NCBI GenBank assembly: GCA_005223375.1 | Contig: RXOD01006171.1 | Location: 1 to 11,052 of the forward strand | DNA length: 11,052 nucleotides | Direction of reading: 5' to 3' | Origin: Amoebophrya sp. AT5.2 | Taxonomy: Eukaryota > Sar > Dinophyceae > Syndiniales > Amoebophryaceae | Part shown: positions 1 through 8,059 of the stretch, piece by piece | How the letters are laid out: each line of letters begins with the position of its first letter | Position numbering within the stretch: the first letter of the stretch is position 1 | The notes under the pieces: model-generated | What the model saw: the letters and a program-made list of their open reading frames with translations, nothing else | The model's database searches: none | Told to the model about the DNA's origin: nothing | Translations under genes and position numbers: made by a program

Positions 1-806
1 GCTGTCCTCGTCGCTCCCCTACGTTGCGTCCGTTTCGGTTTCCGTGCTGTGATATTAAGCCCCGCGGCGCGCGCAGCGCGCCGCGCGTTGTACATATTTT
101 ATTATTATAACTTTATAAATACGATTGCGATTGGAGTATGGCTATGGATGTAGCTTCCGTCTGTTGTTGTTCTACTTCGACTTGCAATTTTCATACTCGC
201 GCACTGGCACTCCTGTGTCCTGTTTGAATTACTTTCTTACAGTATGTTTGTAATATGTCAGGGGGGAATCGCGCTCGCGGGCGTCGACCCTCGCGTGCGT
301 TACGCTAGATGACCAACCACTTGTTGGGGGAAGCGGAAGAAGCTAACAAGCTTAAACTACTGGCACTGCAGCTGCAGCCAAGCCTGGGGTTAATCAAAGT
401 CGCTCGAGCACCGGCCTAAAAAAACCATCCGCCGAGGCTCCAGATGGATCAACTAGATTAAGTCTGCGCGACATGCCGCAGCAGGTGGATAGATCATCTT
501 CGCGTGAGCCGTAAAGGCCTAACACTCCAACGAAAACGCACCACGCTCAGCACCAAAGGACTCCACGGCCGCCCTACTCCTCGTCCTCTCCATCGTGTTT
601 GTATTTTTTCACTTCTACCGAATACATCACCACGATAAATCCACGCTGTCTTGGAAAGCAGATCGATGTTACGATTGAATTTGAAAGATAAACAATGCGT
701 CAGCTAACAATTTTTTATAATCTGCGAAGCAGGCGGCCAGCAACGTCGGCGGGCCTGGTTGCCATGATCGACAGCGAGTATGGCTTGCCTACTTTTGTCT
801 TTCGTC
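1..806. other. Non-coding stretch downstream of the orphan gene, no gene seen
   Basis: I find no convincing coding region here on either strand. The open frames are short and lack codon-like structure or recognisable motifs. If the gene at 807-1517 continues past a possible GT donor at 850-849, a further exon would lie here. Several AG dinucleotides could serve as acceptors, but none is followed by a persuasive frame. The stretch contains a strong GC hairpin (63-85) followed by an AT-rich run at about 95-120. Confidence 0.5.
63..85. repeat. Perfect 10-bp GC-rich hairpin
   Basis: CGCGGCGCGC at 63-72 is the exact reverse complement of GCGCGCCGCG at 76-85, with a 3-base loop (GCA). An AT-rich stretch follows on the plus side. 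It resembles a bacterial intrinsic terminator in shape, but the window is eukaryotic in character, so I assign no function. It lies beyond the 3' end of the orphan gene. Confidence 0.6.
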
Positions 807-1517
807 TCAATCAATCTCGATGGGGTTTCTATTTAGATATGAAACCCTACCTGCAGCCACCGCGTCCAGGAGGTGCCACCAGTCGTCGGGATCGACACCG
901 TAGCGGATCGCTGCGTGCGGACACTCTCGCATCAGCTGCACTTCGCTGCGCCGGCCAGCGTCGTGGCGGACGTCGACACTGTAGCCATCGCGTGTCCACC
1001 CGCCCGTTTCAAGCAGTTCACTCGGCTCGAAAATCTTCTCGAGTTTGGTCACTTGCCCGAGCTTGACCACGTTTCCTGCTTGCCCGAACGAGTCCAGAAA
1101 CTCAAGAACATCAGCGGAATCGCAAGAACCCTCTGTCGAAATTGTCTTTTCGGTTTTCGTTTCCCTGCCCGCGGGAGCGGGCACGGGCTGGAGGTCGCTC
1201 TCGTCCTTCAGGGCCAGCGAGGATGAACTAGGTGGCGTGCTGGGACTGGGAGCAGCAGCAGTCGCGGAATTACTACTACCACGCTCCTCGAGGATCTGCG
1301 GCTCCTCCAAGCTGTTCACGGCGAAATCCTGCTCGTCGCTGAATTCGCTTTCTAGCTGCGCCTCCCCATCCGCGGTCAAGTGGTCGTGGAGGAGAGCGAA
1401 GACGCATCCACCACCAGAGGTGTTTGGTTGGTCGTCGAGGCCAAGGAGAAGTTTGGAAACGAGCAAGAGCAGTCGCGTCGCCGCGCTCGCGCGGACGAGG
1501 ACCAGAGAGCCGTTCAT
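807..1517 (-). CDS. Orphan protein with hydrophobic N-terminus (hypothetical, 236 aa; possibly a partial exon)
   Basis: I do not recognise this protein. The ATG at 1517 is chosen because a basic then Leu-rich segment follows at once (residues about 9-27, including RLLLLVSKLLLGL), which looks like a signal peptide or membrane anchor. The frame stays open upstream to 1595, so a longer form is possible. An acceptor-like TTGCAG lies just upstream of this ATG, so the true start could be in an earlier exon. Residues about 85-115 are Ser/Ala/Pro-rich low complexity. The C-terminal third is more ordered, with a DPDDWWHLLDAVAAG stretch. A strong AG|GTAGGG donor at 850-849 could splice the last codons away. 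The long plus-strand frames overlapping it look like antisense shadows. Without a homologue the coding call is moderate and any secretion role is inference. Confidence 0.5.
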   Translation of the reverse strand: MNGSLVLVRASAATRLLLLVSKLLLGLDDQPNTSGGGCVFALLHDHLTADGEAQLESEFSDEQDFAVNSLEEPQILEERGSSNSATAAAPSPSTPPSSSSLALKDESDLQPVPAPAGRETKTEKTISTEGSCDSADVLEFLDSFGQAGNVVKLGQVTKLEKIFEPSELLETGGWTRDGYSVDVRHDAGRRSEVQLMRECPHAAIRYGVDPDDWWHLLDAVAAGRVSYLNRNPIEID

Positions 1518-2492
1518 TTTTCGCCGGCTTTCTGCAAGTATGGTACTCGATGCGTGAGGACTACAAGATTTCATTTTCGACGTTTTATTCGACACCTCAA
1601 TCTTTCAGCAAAAATCTTTCGGAATTTCTCGTGGTTCGCCTTCGCTCGTCTAGCTCTATAAGTGATCTAGAAGTGCAGCCGACCGAGAGCGACCCCATCC
1701 CGATAAGTATCGACCTCCGCGGTGACCTCCTCGGTCTTTCCAATCCCCTATAATCTCACGAAAATCCTCATCCCCTCGATCTTCATCCCAATCCCATCGA
1801 CCACGAGTTCGAATCGATTCATAGACAGAGAGGAGCCAAGGAGCTCGCAAGATCGATGCATAAAGACACACGCGGAAATCCACCGTAATGGGCAGCCGGA
1901 GTCATTACCCCACGCACGACCACATTTGAAGATGATGCTGCAGTTTTCGTTACAAAATGACGTACAGGGTTTTCCTCGTGATGTTTTCGACTATCTACTC
2001 TACTGCGTTTCCGTTTCGGCTTCTTGGAATTGTCAGGTCCCTGTGCCTGTAGTGGTACTGTATCTGCAGTTTCGAATTTTCCTGTGACTCTTATATTTTT
2101 GAGGGTGGATGCCTAGGTGTAAGAGTAAGTATCAATTACGGATGTGTGATGAAACACGCCCCTGCGCGTCCTCCTGATGCGCGTACTAGAAGTAGTGCCC
2201 TATGAATGATGAATGAACATGAGATCGTTCGATCGTTCGTATTCGTATTCGTAATACCTAGTCCTATTAAAGATGAGCAATAACTACAAGTACGGAATTG
2301 GAATTTGCAATATGGAATGAAAAAACAACGATGATCAAAGGCAATTATAAACATGCAGTGTTTTGAGAATGAGATGTACTACCTGTGCAGTACTTCCTGA
2401 AGTTTCGGCTCAGCCGCGGCTGCGGCTCTGCCTCGGTGAGGATTCACTATTTGATGCGAGACCGTCGAAAATTTCTATCTTCAACGCTATTC
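1518..2492. other. Intergenic region between orphan gene and SH3 gene
   Basis: This contains the 3' flank of the SH3 gene and the upstream region of the orphan gene. A 75-residue minus-strand frame at 1656-1883 is rich in Asp, Arg and Trp but has no family resemblance, so I do not call it. At 2223-2250 there is a small run of tandem repeats (two GATCGTTC units, then two GTATTC units). I see no promoter or polyadenylation motif I could defend. Confidence 0.4.
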
Positions 2493-5400
2493 TTACTCGT
2501 CGTCCAGCATGCGATCTCGTGCCGCCTCGTAATGGTCCCTCGGACTCCCCGCGTCATCCCCGCTCCTCAAAGTGTTGGCGCTGTCGAGTATTTTGTCACG
2601 CTTCGGTTTGTAGACGTCCTCCGGCGACTTGTCGTCGGCCTTCTTCTGCTTTTTTTCTTTTTTCTCCTTCTTCTCCTTGTCCTTCGACGAAGTGTGATGT
2701 CCACCTCCGCTGCTCTTCTCCTTGCTCTTGTGCGTCGAACCCCCCACAGCCGACGAACTGGAGCTCTTCTTGGGCTTCTTTGCGGCCGCCGCGCCTCCAC
2801 CCTCCCCGTCGTCGTCCCCAACGTCCTCCTCAGCCTCTTCTTTCTTCTTCGAGGAACTTTTTTCTCCGTGGTCCGCGGCCTTTTTCTTACTCGCGGCGGC
2901 GTCTGCCGGCCGCACCTCGTGCGGCATCACCCAGTAGGGGACGTACCCCTTCCGCTTGCTGCCGTCCAGGAAGACCACGCCCACCCAGCCGTTCTTCGGC
3001 CCGGACAGCAATTGCAGTTCCGTGCCCTTCTTCAGCTCGATCTTGCCGTCCTTGGACTTGTAGTCGTGGAACGCCTGAAACCGAACCGCGTCGTCCTTGG
3101 TGGAAGAACCCGGCGCACCGGATGAACGACCCTTCTGCATCGGCTCGAGAGCCTTCTCCGGCAGCGAATCCAGATTCAGCCACTGCGCATGCTTGCTGTG
3201 CTGAGTCACGTTGCGGACCTGGTGGGGTTTTTTCAAATAATCTGTGAAAAGCAAAAACTTAACAGAGGGAGGCGATGGGGGTACGAATGAAGCTCGTGGT
3301 GGGAACATGGCGGTGCGAATGCGATTCATTACTGCAGACCTACACTACACAGGGGATGAACGTATTTTTGATTTTGCATATCTAATGTCAATCTGTATCG
3401 AGATCGACCGATGTATTTTTTTTTAAGTAGAAAGCCATAGACCACTTGGCATCTGCCAGAGCAGCCCCGCTCTCGACCGATGTATACACAAGGTAGAAGA
3501 ACAAGTGTAGTACCAGCACCCAGCCGTCCACGGGTCCTTTCAGGTACTCGACCAGGTCGTTCTCTTCGCAGACGCCTTCCTCCGCCTTCGTGGTCCGAAA
3601 GTACCCCTTCGAGACTGCCCACGCCGGCACCCAGTGCGCCTCCTTGGTCTTCTTCACCTCAATCAGCATCCAGTTCTTCTCGTTCTTCGGCTTCAAAACT
3701 TTCGCGATGCCGCCGGGGGAAACCTGTTGAATATTGATGCCGATGTATTAAGCGGTGAGATTTTTGACATCATGCTTCCGTTTGTTATATATGTCACTGG
3801 GACGAGGATTCGCGGGCTTCGAACTATGGAGCAGGAGCAGCTGCAGCCAGGGAAGCGAAGCGATTGTTGTAGAAATTGTGCGCTCGTGCTGGTGGGTGCT
3901 GCAACATCTGTGCCTTCGCATAGCTCCGACTCTGCATCTTCGTCAGTCTCACTCCCACTCGACATCGATTGAGTACCCAGCGAGCTGCTAGTAAGCAAGT
4001 TCTATAAAGAAAATTTCGTTACCTTGTCTTCGAAGCCGTGCACGATCGTGCGCACGTTGAGGTCGATTTTTTCGTGGTTAATTTTTTCGTCCTTCTTTCC
4101 TACCCCCAGTGCGGACTCGATGTCGCTGAGTTCGTTCTCCTTTTTTTCGTAGTCTTCTTCCTCGTTTTCATCTGGTTTTTTACTGCCTCCGCCCTCTGCG
4201 TCTTCCCGTGCCGCCCGCGCCGCTTCGTCTTCTTGGCCGAAGAACTCGTCGTCCGCCAACGGGCCGGTTTTTGCGGATTTTAACACCGCCTCGGCGGCGT
4301 CGAGGTCACCATTGTCCGGATCGTTCTCGTCCGTCCAGTCGCAGCACTTCTGGAGCTCTTCCACCGCTTTCTCGATATCGGCGACGACGGCCTTGCGGCC
4401 CATCAAAATCACGCTGACCGGTATGAAAAAACGAGGACCAACTATGGCGTTGAGCTAATTATATCTCTATGTATGTTGGTGCGATAGCGATGCTGGTAAG
4501 CGAGGCGGGAGATGAGGGGAAGGCAGCGCGGTCTGGGGAGATGAGCCATTAGGAGGGCAGAATAGGAAGTAGTGATGGGATGCCCACAAGCTGCCAGTTG
4601 TAGGTAGCCTAAGAAAAAAAATGCCGCTATTCATTGTGCTATTAGAGGAGCTCGAGCCCGAAAGTGAAAGGAGGGCGAGGGTAGAAGACGAAGTAAAGCG
4701 CTGCTAGAGTAGCGCTTTGCCGGTGGCTGTAGAGCGGTGGCGGTGCAAGCGTTCCAGGCCTACGAACCGCGGAAAGCCGCCTTTGCTCGTCCTACTGCGG
4801 AGGACCCCTCTCCCGGCCAGGACATCGACGAAAGGAGGCCTCGGCTCGCGATGAAAAGCCTCCCCAGAAAATATCACTATTTATTACCACTAAAAATAGC
4901 CACTCGCCATCACGCTGGTCCTTCGCTCCGGCCATAATCGAGTCGTCCAGCGCCTTCAGCTCGTCAGTTTCCTCTTCTCCCTCGTGCACCGCTTGGTAGT
5001 CCTGTTTCTTCCCGAACGCAGAGACGTAGTCCTTGCGCATGGCATTGTAGACGTCGACGAGCTCCGTCAGGGCGTCGGTCTGCTCCTTCAGAGGCTTCCC
5101 GTCCGGGTAGGCCTTTCCGGACATCCCACTACGGGGCGTGCTGCGCCCCCCGTCGTCGGTGTACTGTCCGTTGTCCTCGTCCCACTGGGGAGGAGTCAGC
5201 GCTGGTCGAATTTGTAATATTCGAAATGCGAAAGCTATTCGATTCTGAACGCGATCATGACCATGAGAACACTACACTGACTTATTGCTTTCTTTTATCG
5301 GAAGAGGCATTTCATCCATGAAGAAGGTGAAGATATGAAAGTACTTTGAAGTGGGCGTCTCAGAACATTGCAAGATAGAGGCACCGAACAACATACAAAC

Positions 5401-6552
5401 ATCCACTTCTCGATAGTCATGTGGACCGAGTTCCCAAGACACATAAAAGATAAAAAAGACAATAATTTTTTTACGGGAGCACTTCGCGAGGGCGTGGCGT
5501 CCACACTAACCGACTGACGTACAAGCCTACGGCAACGCTCCCGGATCAGGCCAGACCCTGTGGCCCCGCCGGGGGGTCACTGGTTCCGACGAGCCGGCCC
5601 GCGCGAAAAATAAAATTTCCGCCAGGCGCTCCACCCGGAGATTTTAAACGCTATAAAACGCATTAATTTCCGACAATTAATATCCAGGGGCATAAACGCT
5701 TTTAATTTCGAAATTAGTGCGTTTTATGTGTTTAATGTGTTTTATGTGTTTTATAGCGTTTAAAGCCGAGTTTTAAACGCTTTAAAACACATTAAACACA
5801 TTAATTAGTGCGCATTTTGATGCCAATTAATGCGCCTCCGAAATCGTTCCGGTTAGTGCTTCTGTGAAATAATTGATGCGCTTTCCGAGTTAATTAGTGC
5901 GCCAGCGCCAAGTCGAAGCCTAGCAGCGGTCTCTTGGAGTAAGTACCTATTTGCGACGGTGCTCCCTCTCGGGATCGTGGCTGAGACTCGCGAAGAACAT
6001 CAAAAAAATTTTTTGTCTTTTATGTGTTTAGTGTGTCTTGGGAATCGGACTACTTGACGATAGCCTCGTCCATGCAAGTAATTAATTAAAGTGACCACGA
6101 GCACTCGCCTTCGTAAAGCAAGTGCTAGAAGCAATAAAAAAAAGGTAGTAGGTAAATGCTGGGTAACAAATACTCATCGTTTCATTCGCTCCTGCGCTGG
6201 CGCTCTTTCTTTCTTCTGTCCGGCTCTCGCGTGAGGCCTGCACGATGGCTAGCGCGAATTCCTTGTGTCCGCCCGTGCCGACCCCAAACAGCTCCACGGT
6301 TTCCTCCTGCCACGTGTTCGCGTCGTAGGCAAAAAACCGGATGCTCACGTCGGATTCCTGAAACTTGCTGCAGTCGGTGCAGTTGTAGCGCTTCCCTCCG
6401 ATGATAGCAGTCGTGCCCTCGATCCGACAGATCACCGGCACCTTCTTGAACCCGCCGCAGCACCCGCCGGTGGCCACCTGCTTCTTCAAAGACCACTGCT
6501 GCCCAGTGCCGGCATAGCGCGAGGTCGAGCCCCGCGCGGAGCCACGACCCAT
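2493..6552 (-). CDS. Multi-exon protein with three SH3-like modules and Lys/Ser-rich tail
   Basis: The model joins 6552-6244, 5184-4904, 4413-4023, 3723-3514 and 3218-2493 (1917 nt, 638 aa). All four introns are GT-AG and the phases (0, 2, 0, 0) agree. Residues 1-103 hold several Cys (a CC pair, a lone C, then CTDC), perhaps metal binding. About 104-310 is acidic and helical. SH3-like units follow: about 314-366 (NWMLIEVKK, HWVPAWAV), about 367-418 (GWVLVRNV, AQWLNLDSL) and a more classical one at about 441-500 (AFHDY, GWVGVVFLDG, GYVPYWVM). The remainder is a Lys/Ser/Glu-rich tail. SH3 folds normally bind proline-rich ligands, so a cytoplasmic scaffold or adaptor is inferred. The first junction is least certain: exon 1 could belong to another gene, with Met 5124 as the start. 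Exons 2-5 are much firmer. No named family recognised. Confidence 0.7.
3219..3513 (-). other. Intron 4 of the SH3 gene (GT-AG)
   Basis: The donor is CTG|GTACTA and the acceptor CCACCAG|GTCC, phase 0. The join makes one continuous SH3-like core (GWVL followed by VRNVTQ), matching the WMLIEV core of the preceding unit, and this supports the choice. Inside, TACATCGGTCGA occurs twice at a short interval. No terminal inverted repeat is evident. Confidence 0.7.
3724..4022 (-). other. Intron 3 of the SH3 gene (GT-AG)
   Basis: The donor is GACAAG|GTAACG and the acceptor TTCAACAG|GTTTCC, phase 0, 299 nt. The splice joins HGFEDK to VSPGGIAKV and so completes the first SH3-like unit. The ends show no inverted repeat, unlike several introns of the armadillo-like gene. 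Confidence 0.75.
4414..4903 (-). other. Intron 2 of the SH3 gene (GT-AG), flanked by a 9-bp direct repeat
   Basis: The only frame-preserving GT-AG pair I find is GGCGA|GTGGCT with CGGTCAG|CGTG (490 nt, phase 2). The 9-mer CAGCGTGAT on the minus strand occurs at both ends (4917-4909 and 4416-4408). Simple removal of one repeat plus the intervening DNA would shift the downstream frame, so the repeat is not the splice boundary itself. A small 8-bp hairpin (AAAGCGCT/AGCGCTTT) lies at about 4695-4718. Confidence 0.6.
5403..6068. mobile_element. 666-bp MITE-like element with long imperfect terminal inverted repeats
   Basis: The left arm (5403-5490) and the reverse complement of the right arm (6068-5988) align over about 80 bases. 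Shared blocks include CTATCG/CGATAG, TTCCCAAGACACA, CATAAAAGA, AATTTTTTT and TTCGCGAG. No transposase frame is present, so this looks non-autonomous. It lies in the middle of the inferred first intron of the SH3 gene, and its ends do not coincide with the inferred GT-AG boundaries. Its centre is an AT-rich palindromic repeat region. Assignment to a transposon superfamily is not possible from sequence alone. Confidence 0.65.
5642..5903. repeat. AT-rich core of interleaved palindromes built on TAAACGC and TTAATTAGTGCGC
   Basis: The stretch 5643-5663 (TTTAAACGCTATAAAACG and 3 more bases) is the reverse complement of 5744-5764 with one mismatch in 21. A related direct copy starts at 5771. TTAATTAGTGCGC occurs exactly at 5801-5813 and 5890-5902, with a related AATTAGTGCG at 5712-5721. 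There are no regular repeat-spacer units, so it is not a CRISPR array. Confidence 0.7.
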
Positions 6553-7873
6553 TTCTTTTTGAATTTAGAAAATAAACTGGTAGGCTATGAATGATAAACG
6601 TTTGAAGGATAAAGCATTGAGATCATGAAGGATATTAAGCTACCGATTGTAGTGGGAGTGGCAAGGGCAATAAAAAATTGAGAGACCCGGCCGGATCGGA
6701 TCGGAAAGAAAGACCACGACGAGGGGGGACCCCGTGGTGGTGACCAATCTTTACGAAATCGCGTCCCCGGATCCTGCGATGTTCAGATATCCGAAGAAGG
6801 CCAACATCAGAAGTAGAAGAAGTTCTTCGCTTAGGATTCTATAGTGCCTTCATCTGTCAGCAACACGTCCCGTCCACGAAAACGATTTCCGGGATACCGA
6901 AGTCACGACCCACGATGAGAAACGACGAGTCGACAATACAGTCACGACCAGGTACATATCACATTTGCTCATACATATCACAGATTTCGTTCACACGGAT
7001 AGTACGGAATTCTTTTTTTTAAAGCTGGAAAAATCCTGCTAGTACCGAAGCAACGGGAAGGGGCTTTTCATCCGACAAGATTTTGTTGTGACGTTTTGTT
7101 TGCACTGAACCGATCGGTCGTGGTCGTTGTCTGTTACGTATCTACTGCCCTCTGTATCTATATACTGTTCTCTGTATCTGAATCTGTAGTTTTTGTCTAC
7201 AACAGTCACGACATCACCCACCGAGCGAGACACAGAGGTGCATCGTCGTTCATCGGACGGACGGACGTAAACGCATCGCCAGTGCGGACGAGGACCGGGC
7301 GCGCGCTCTTCTTCACGACGACCTACTTAGTACAACCATCAGCATCATCATTGATCAAGATCATGTGGCTCTACTACGGAGCAGGTTGAAGGCTACACGG
7401 TTCCTCGTCGCTATTGTAAGGCTCTGTACAACACGCGGCGCTGCTGGCAAGTTTTTAATCGAGCCCCAATGGGCTCTGCTGCCTGATGTCACAGAAAGAT
7501 GAAAGAGACAAAAACATGTGGAAGCTATGCAGCCAGGAGTGCTGGTGGTGCTTCTTCATCCATTTCCATGCGTGCCCTGTTCCTGTGCAGAAATAGAAAA
7601 GTGGGAAGACGGAACTTGTACAGGCGAAAGCACGATGAATATTCGTATTAATTTTTTTGCTAAACTTAAAACTACGATCTGAGTCTGACAGATGAATCTT
7701 GGGCGCTTTCCACGGCGCGGCCCCCGGCGCTATCGGTTGAGGATCGAATCGAACCTCCCGTCGGTCGGCCGTCCTCTCGCCGGGTCTGGCCCCGTCCTCG
7801 ACACATCCGATGGCGATCGCCCCATCCCAACCGCACCAGCACCGTCCCATCGCAATGGAGACTCTCAACATCA
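6553..7873. other. Intergenic region between SH3 gene and armadillo-like gene
   Basis: No coding region is supported. The frame at 7455-7895 on the minus strand merely overlaps the terminal exon copy of the next gene out of frame. Small direct repeats are present: TACATATCACA at 6953 and 6972, AGTCACGACC at 6901 and 6940, and CTCTGTATCT at 7150 and 7170. The promoter of the SH3 gene and the 3' untranslated part of the armadillo-like gene presumably lie here, but I cannot place them. Confidence 0.45.
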
Positions 7874-7920
7874 TCAAAACTGCTCCCGGTGGCACTGGTT
7901 TCGGATTAGCTCCACCAGGG

Positions 7921-7983
7921 CCTTCGTTTTCGCCTGGATGTTATTTACGTCGTACGTGAACAACATCCAGGCGAAAACGAAGG
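7921..7983. repeat. 63-bp near-perfect palindrome
   Basis: Arms 7921-7942 and 7962-7983 are exact reverse complements over 22 bases (CCTTCGTTTTCGCCTGGATG plus TT). The next 8 bases on each side also pair with two mismatches, leaving a 3-base loop (CGT). Both arms derive from the terminal-exon coding sequence NNIQAKTK of the neighbouring gene, one arm in each orientation. Confidence 0.9.
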
Positions 7984-8031
7984 TACTGGTCGTCCATTAC
8001 CCTTTGCAGCAGGGTGATGGACGACCTGTAC
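7983..8031. repeat. 49-bp palindrome directly adjoining the previous one
   Basis: Arms 7983-8002 and 8012-8031 pair over 20 bases with two mismatches, around a 9-base loop. Both arms come from the exon coding RVMDDLYD, again one in each orientation. It abuts the 7921-7983 palindrome, giving two back-to-back hairpins. Confidence 0.85.
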
Positions 8032-8059
8032 GACGTGAACAACATCGCCGCCTGCAGCT

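Larger units (their letters stand above)
7874..8057 (-). repeat. Second, rearranged copy of the terminal exon of the armadillo-like gene
   Basis: On the minus strand this begins with CTGCAGGCGGCGA, as does the terminal exon at 8608. It then becomes a patchwork of direct and inverted pieces of that exon, and ends with an intact reading of KALVELIRNQCHREQF and a TGA at 7876-7874. The 57-base block 7874-7930 matches 8060-8116 with three differences, all synonymous in the gene's frame. It could serve as an alternative last exon or be a decaying duplicate. It lacks the TIR element that interrupts the first copy. Confidence 0.75.

Noticed and set aside
63..85. Rho-independent terminator
   Set aside because: The hairpin is strong, but the window is eukaryotic and there is no adjacent U-tract in the correct register.
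1045..1557. 170-residue plus-strand frame over the orphan gene
   Set aside because: Ser/Arg-rich with no motif, fully overlapping the minus-strand frame that has a leader and ordered segments.
1656..1883. 75-residue minus-strand frame with Asp/Trp/Arg-rich content
   Set aside because: Short, compositionally biased by a purine-rich stretch, with no motif or supporting splice sites.
2385..3125. Plus-strand frame rich in Leu/Phe/Val that looks like a membrane protein
   Set aside because: It is the antisense of the Lys/Glu/Ser-rich tail of the SH3 protein; AAG and GAG codons read backwards give Leu and Phe.
5642..5903. CRISPR array
   Set aside because: Repeats are unequal, in both orientations and without regular spacers, in a eukaryotic intron.
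6082..6243. Continuation of the first SH3-gene exon through to the stop at 6082
   Set aside because: The extra residues become hydrophobic and irregular, ending in an AT-rich stretch. A GT at 6243 in the right phase with the 5184 acceptor gives a better model, though this is not certain.
7455..7895. 146-residue minus-strand frame
   Set aside because: It starts inside the terminal-exon copy in a different frame from REQF and runs into AT-rich non-coding sequence.
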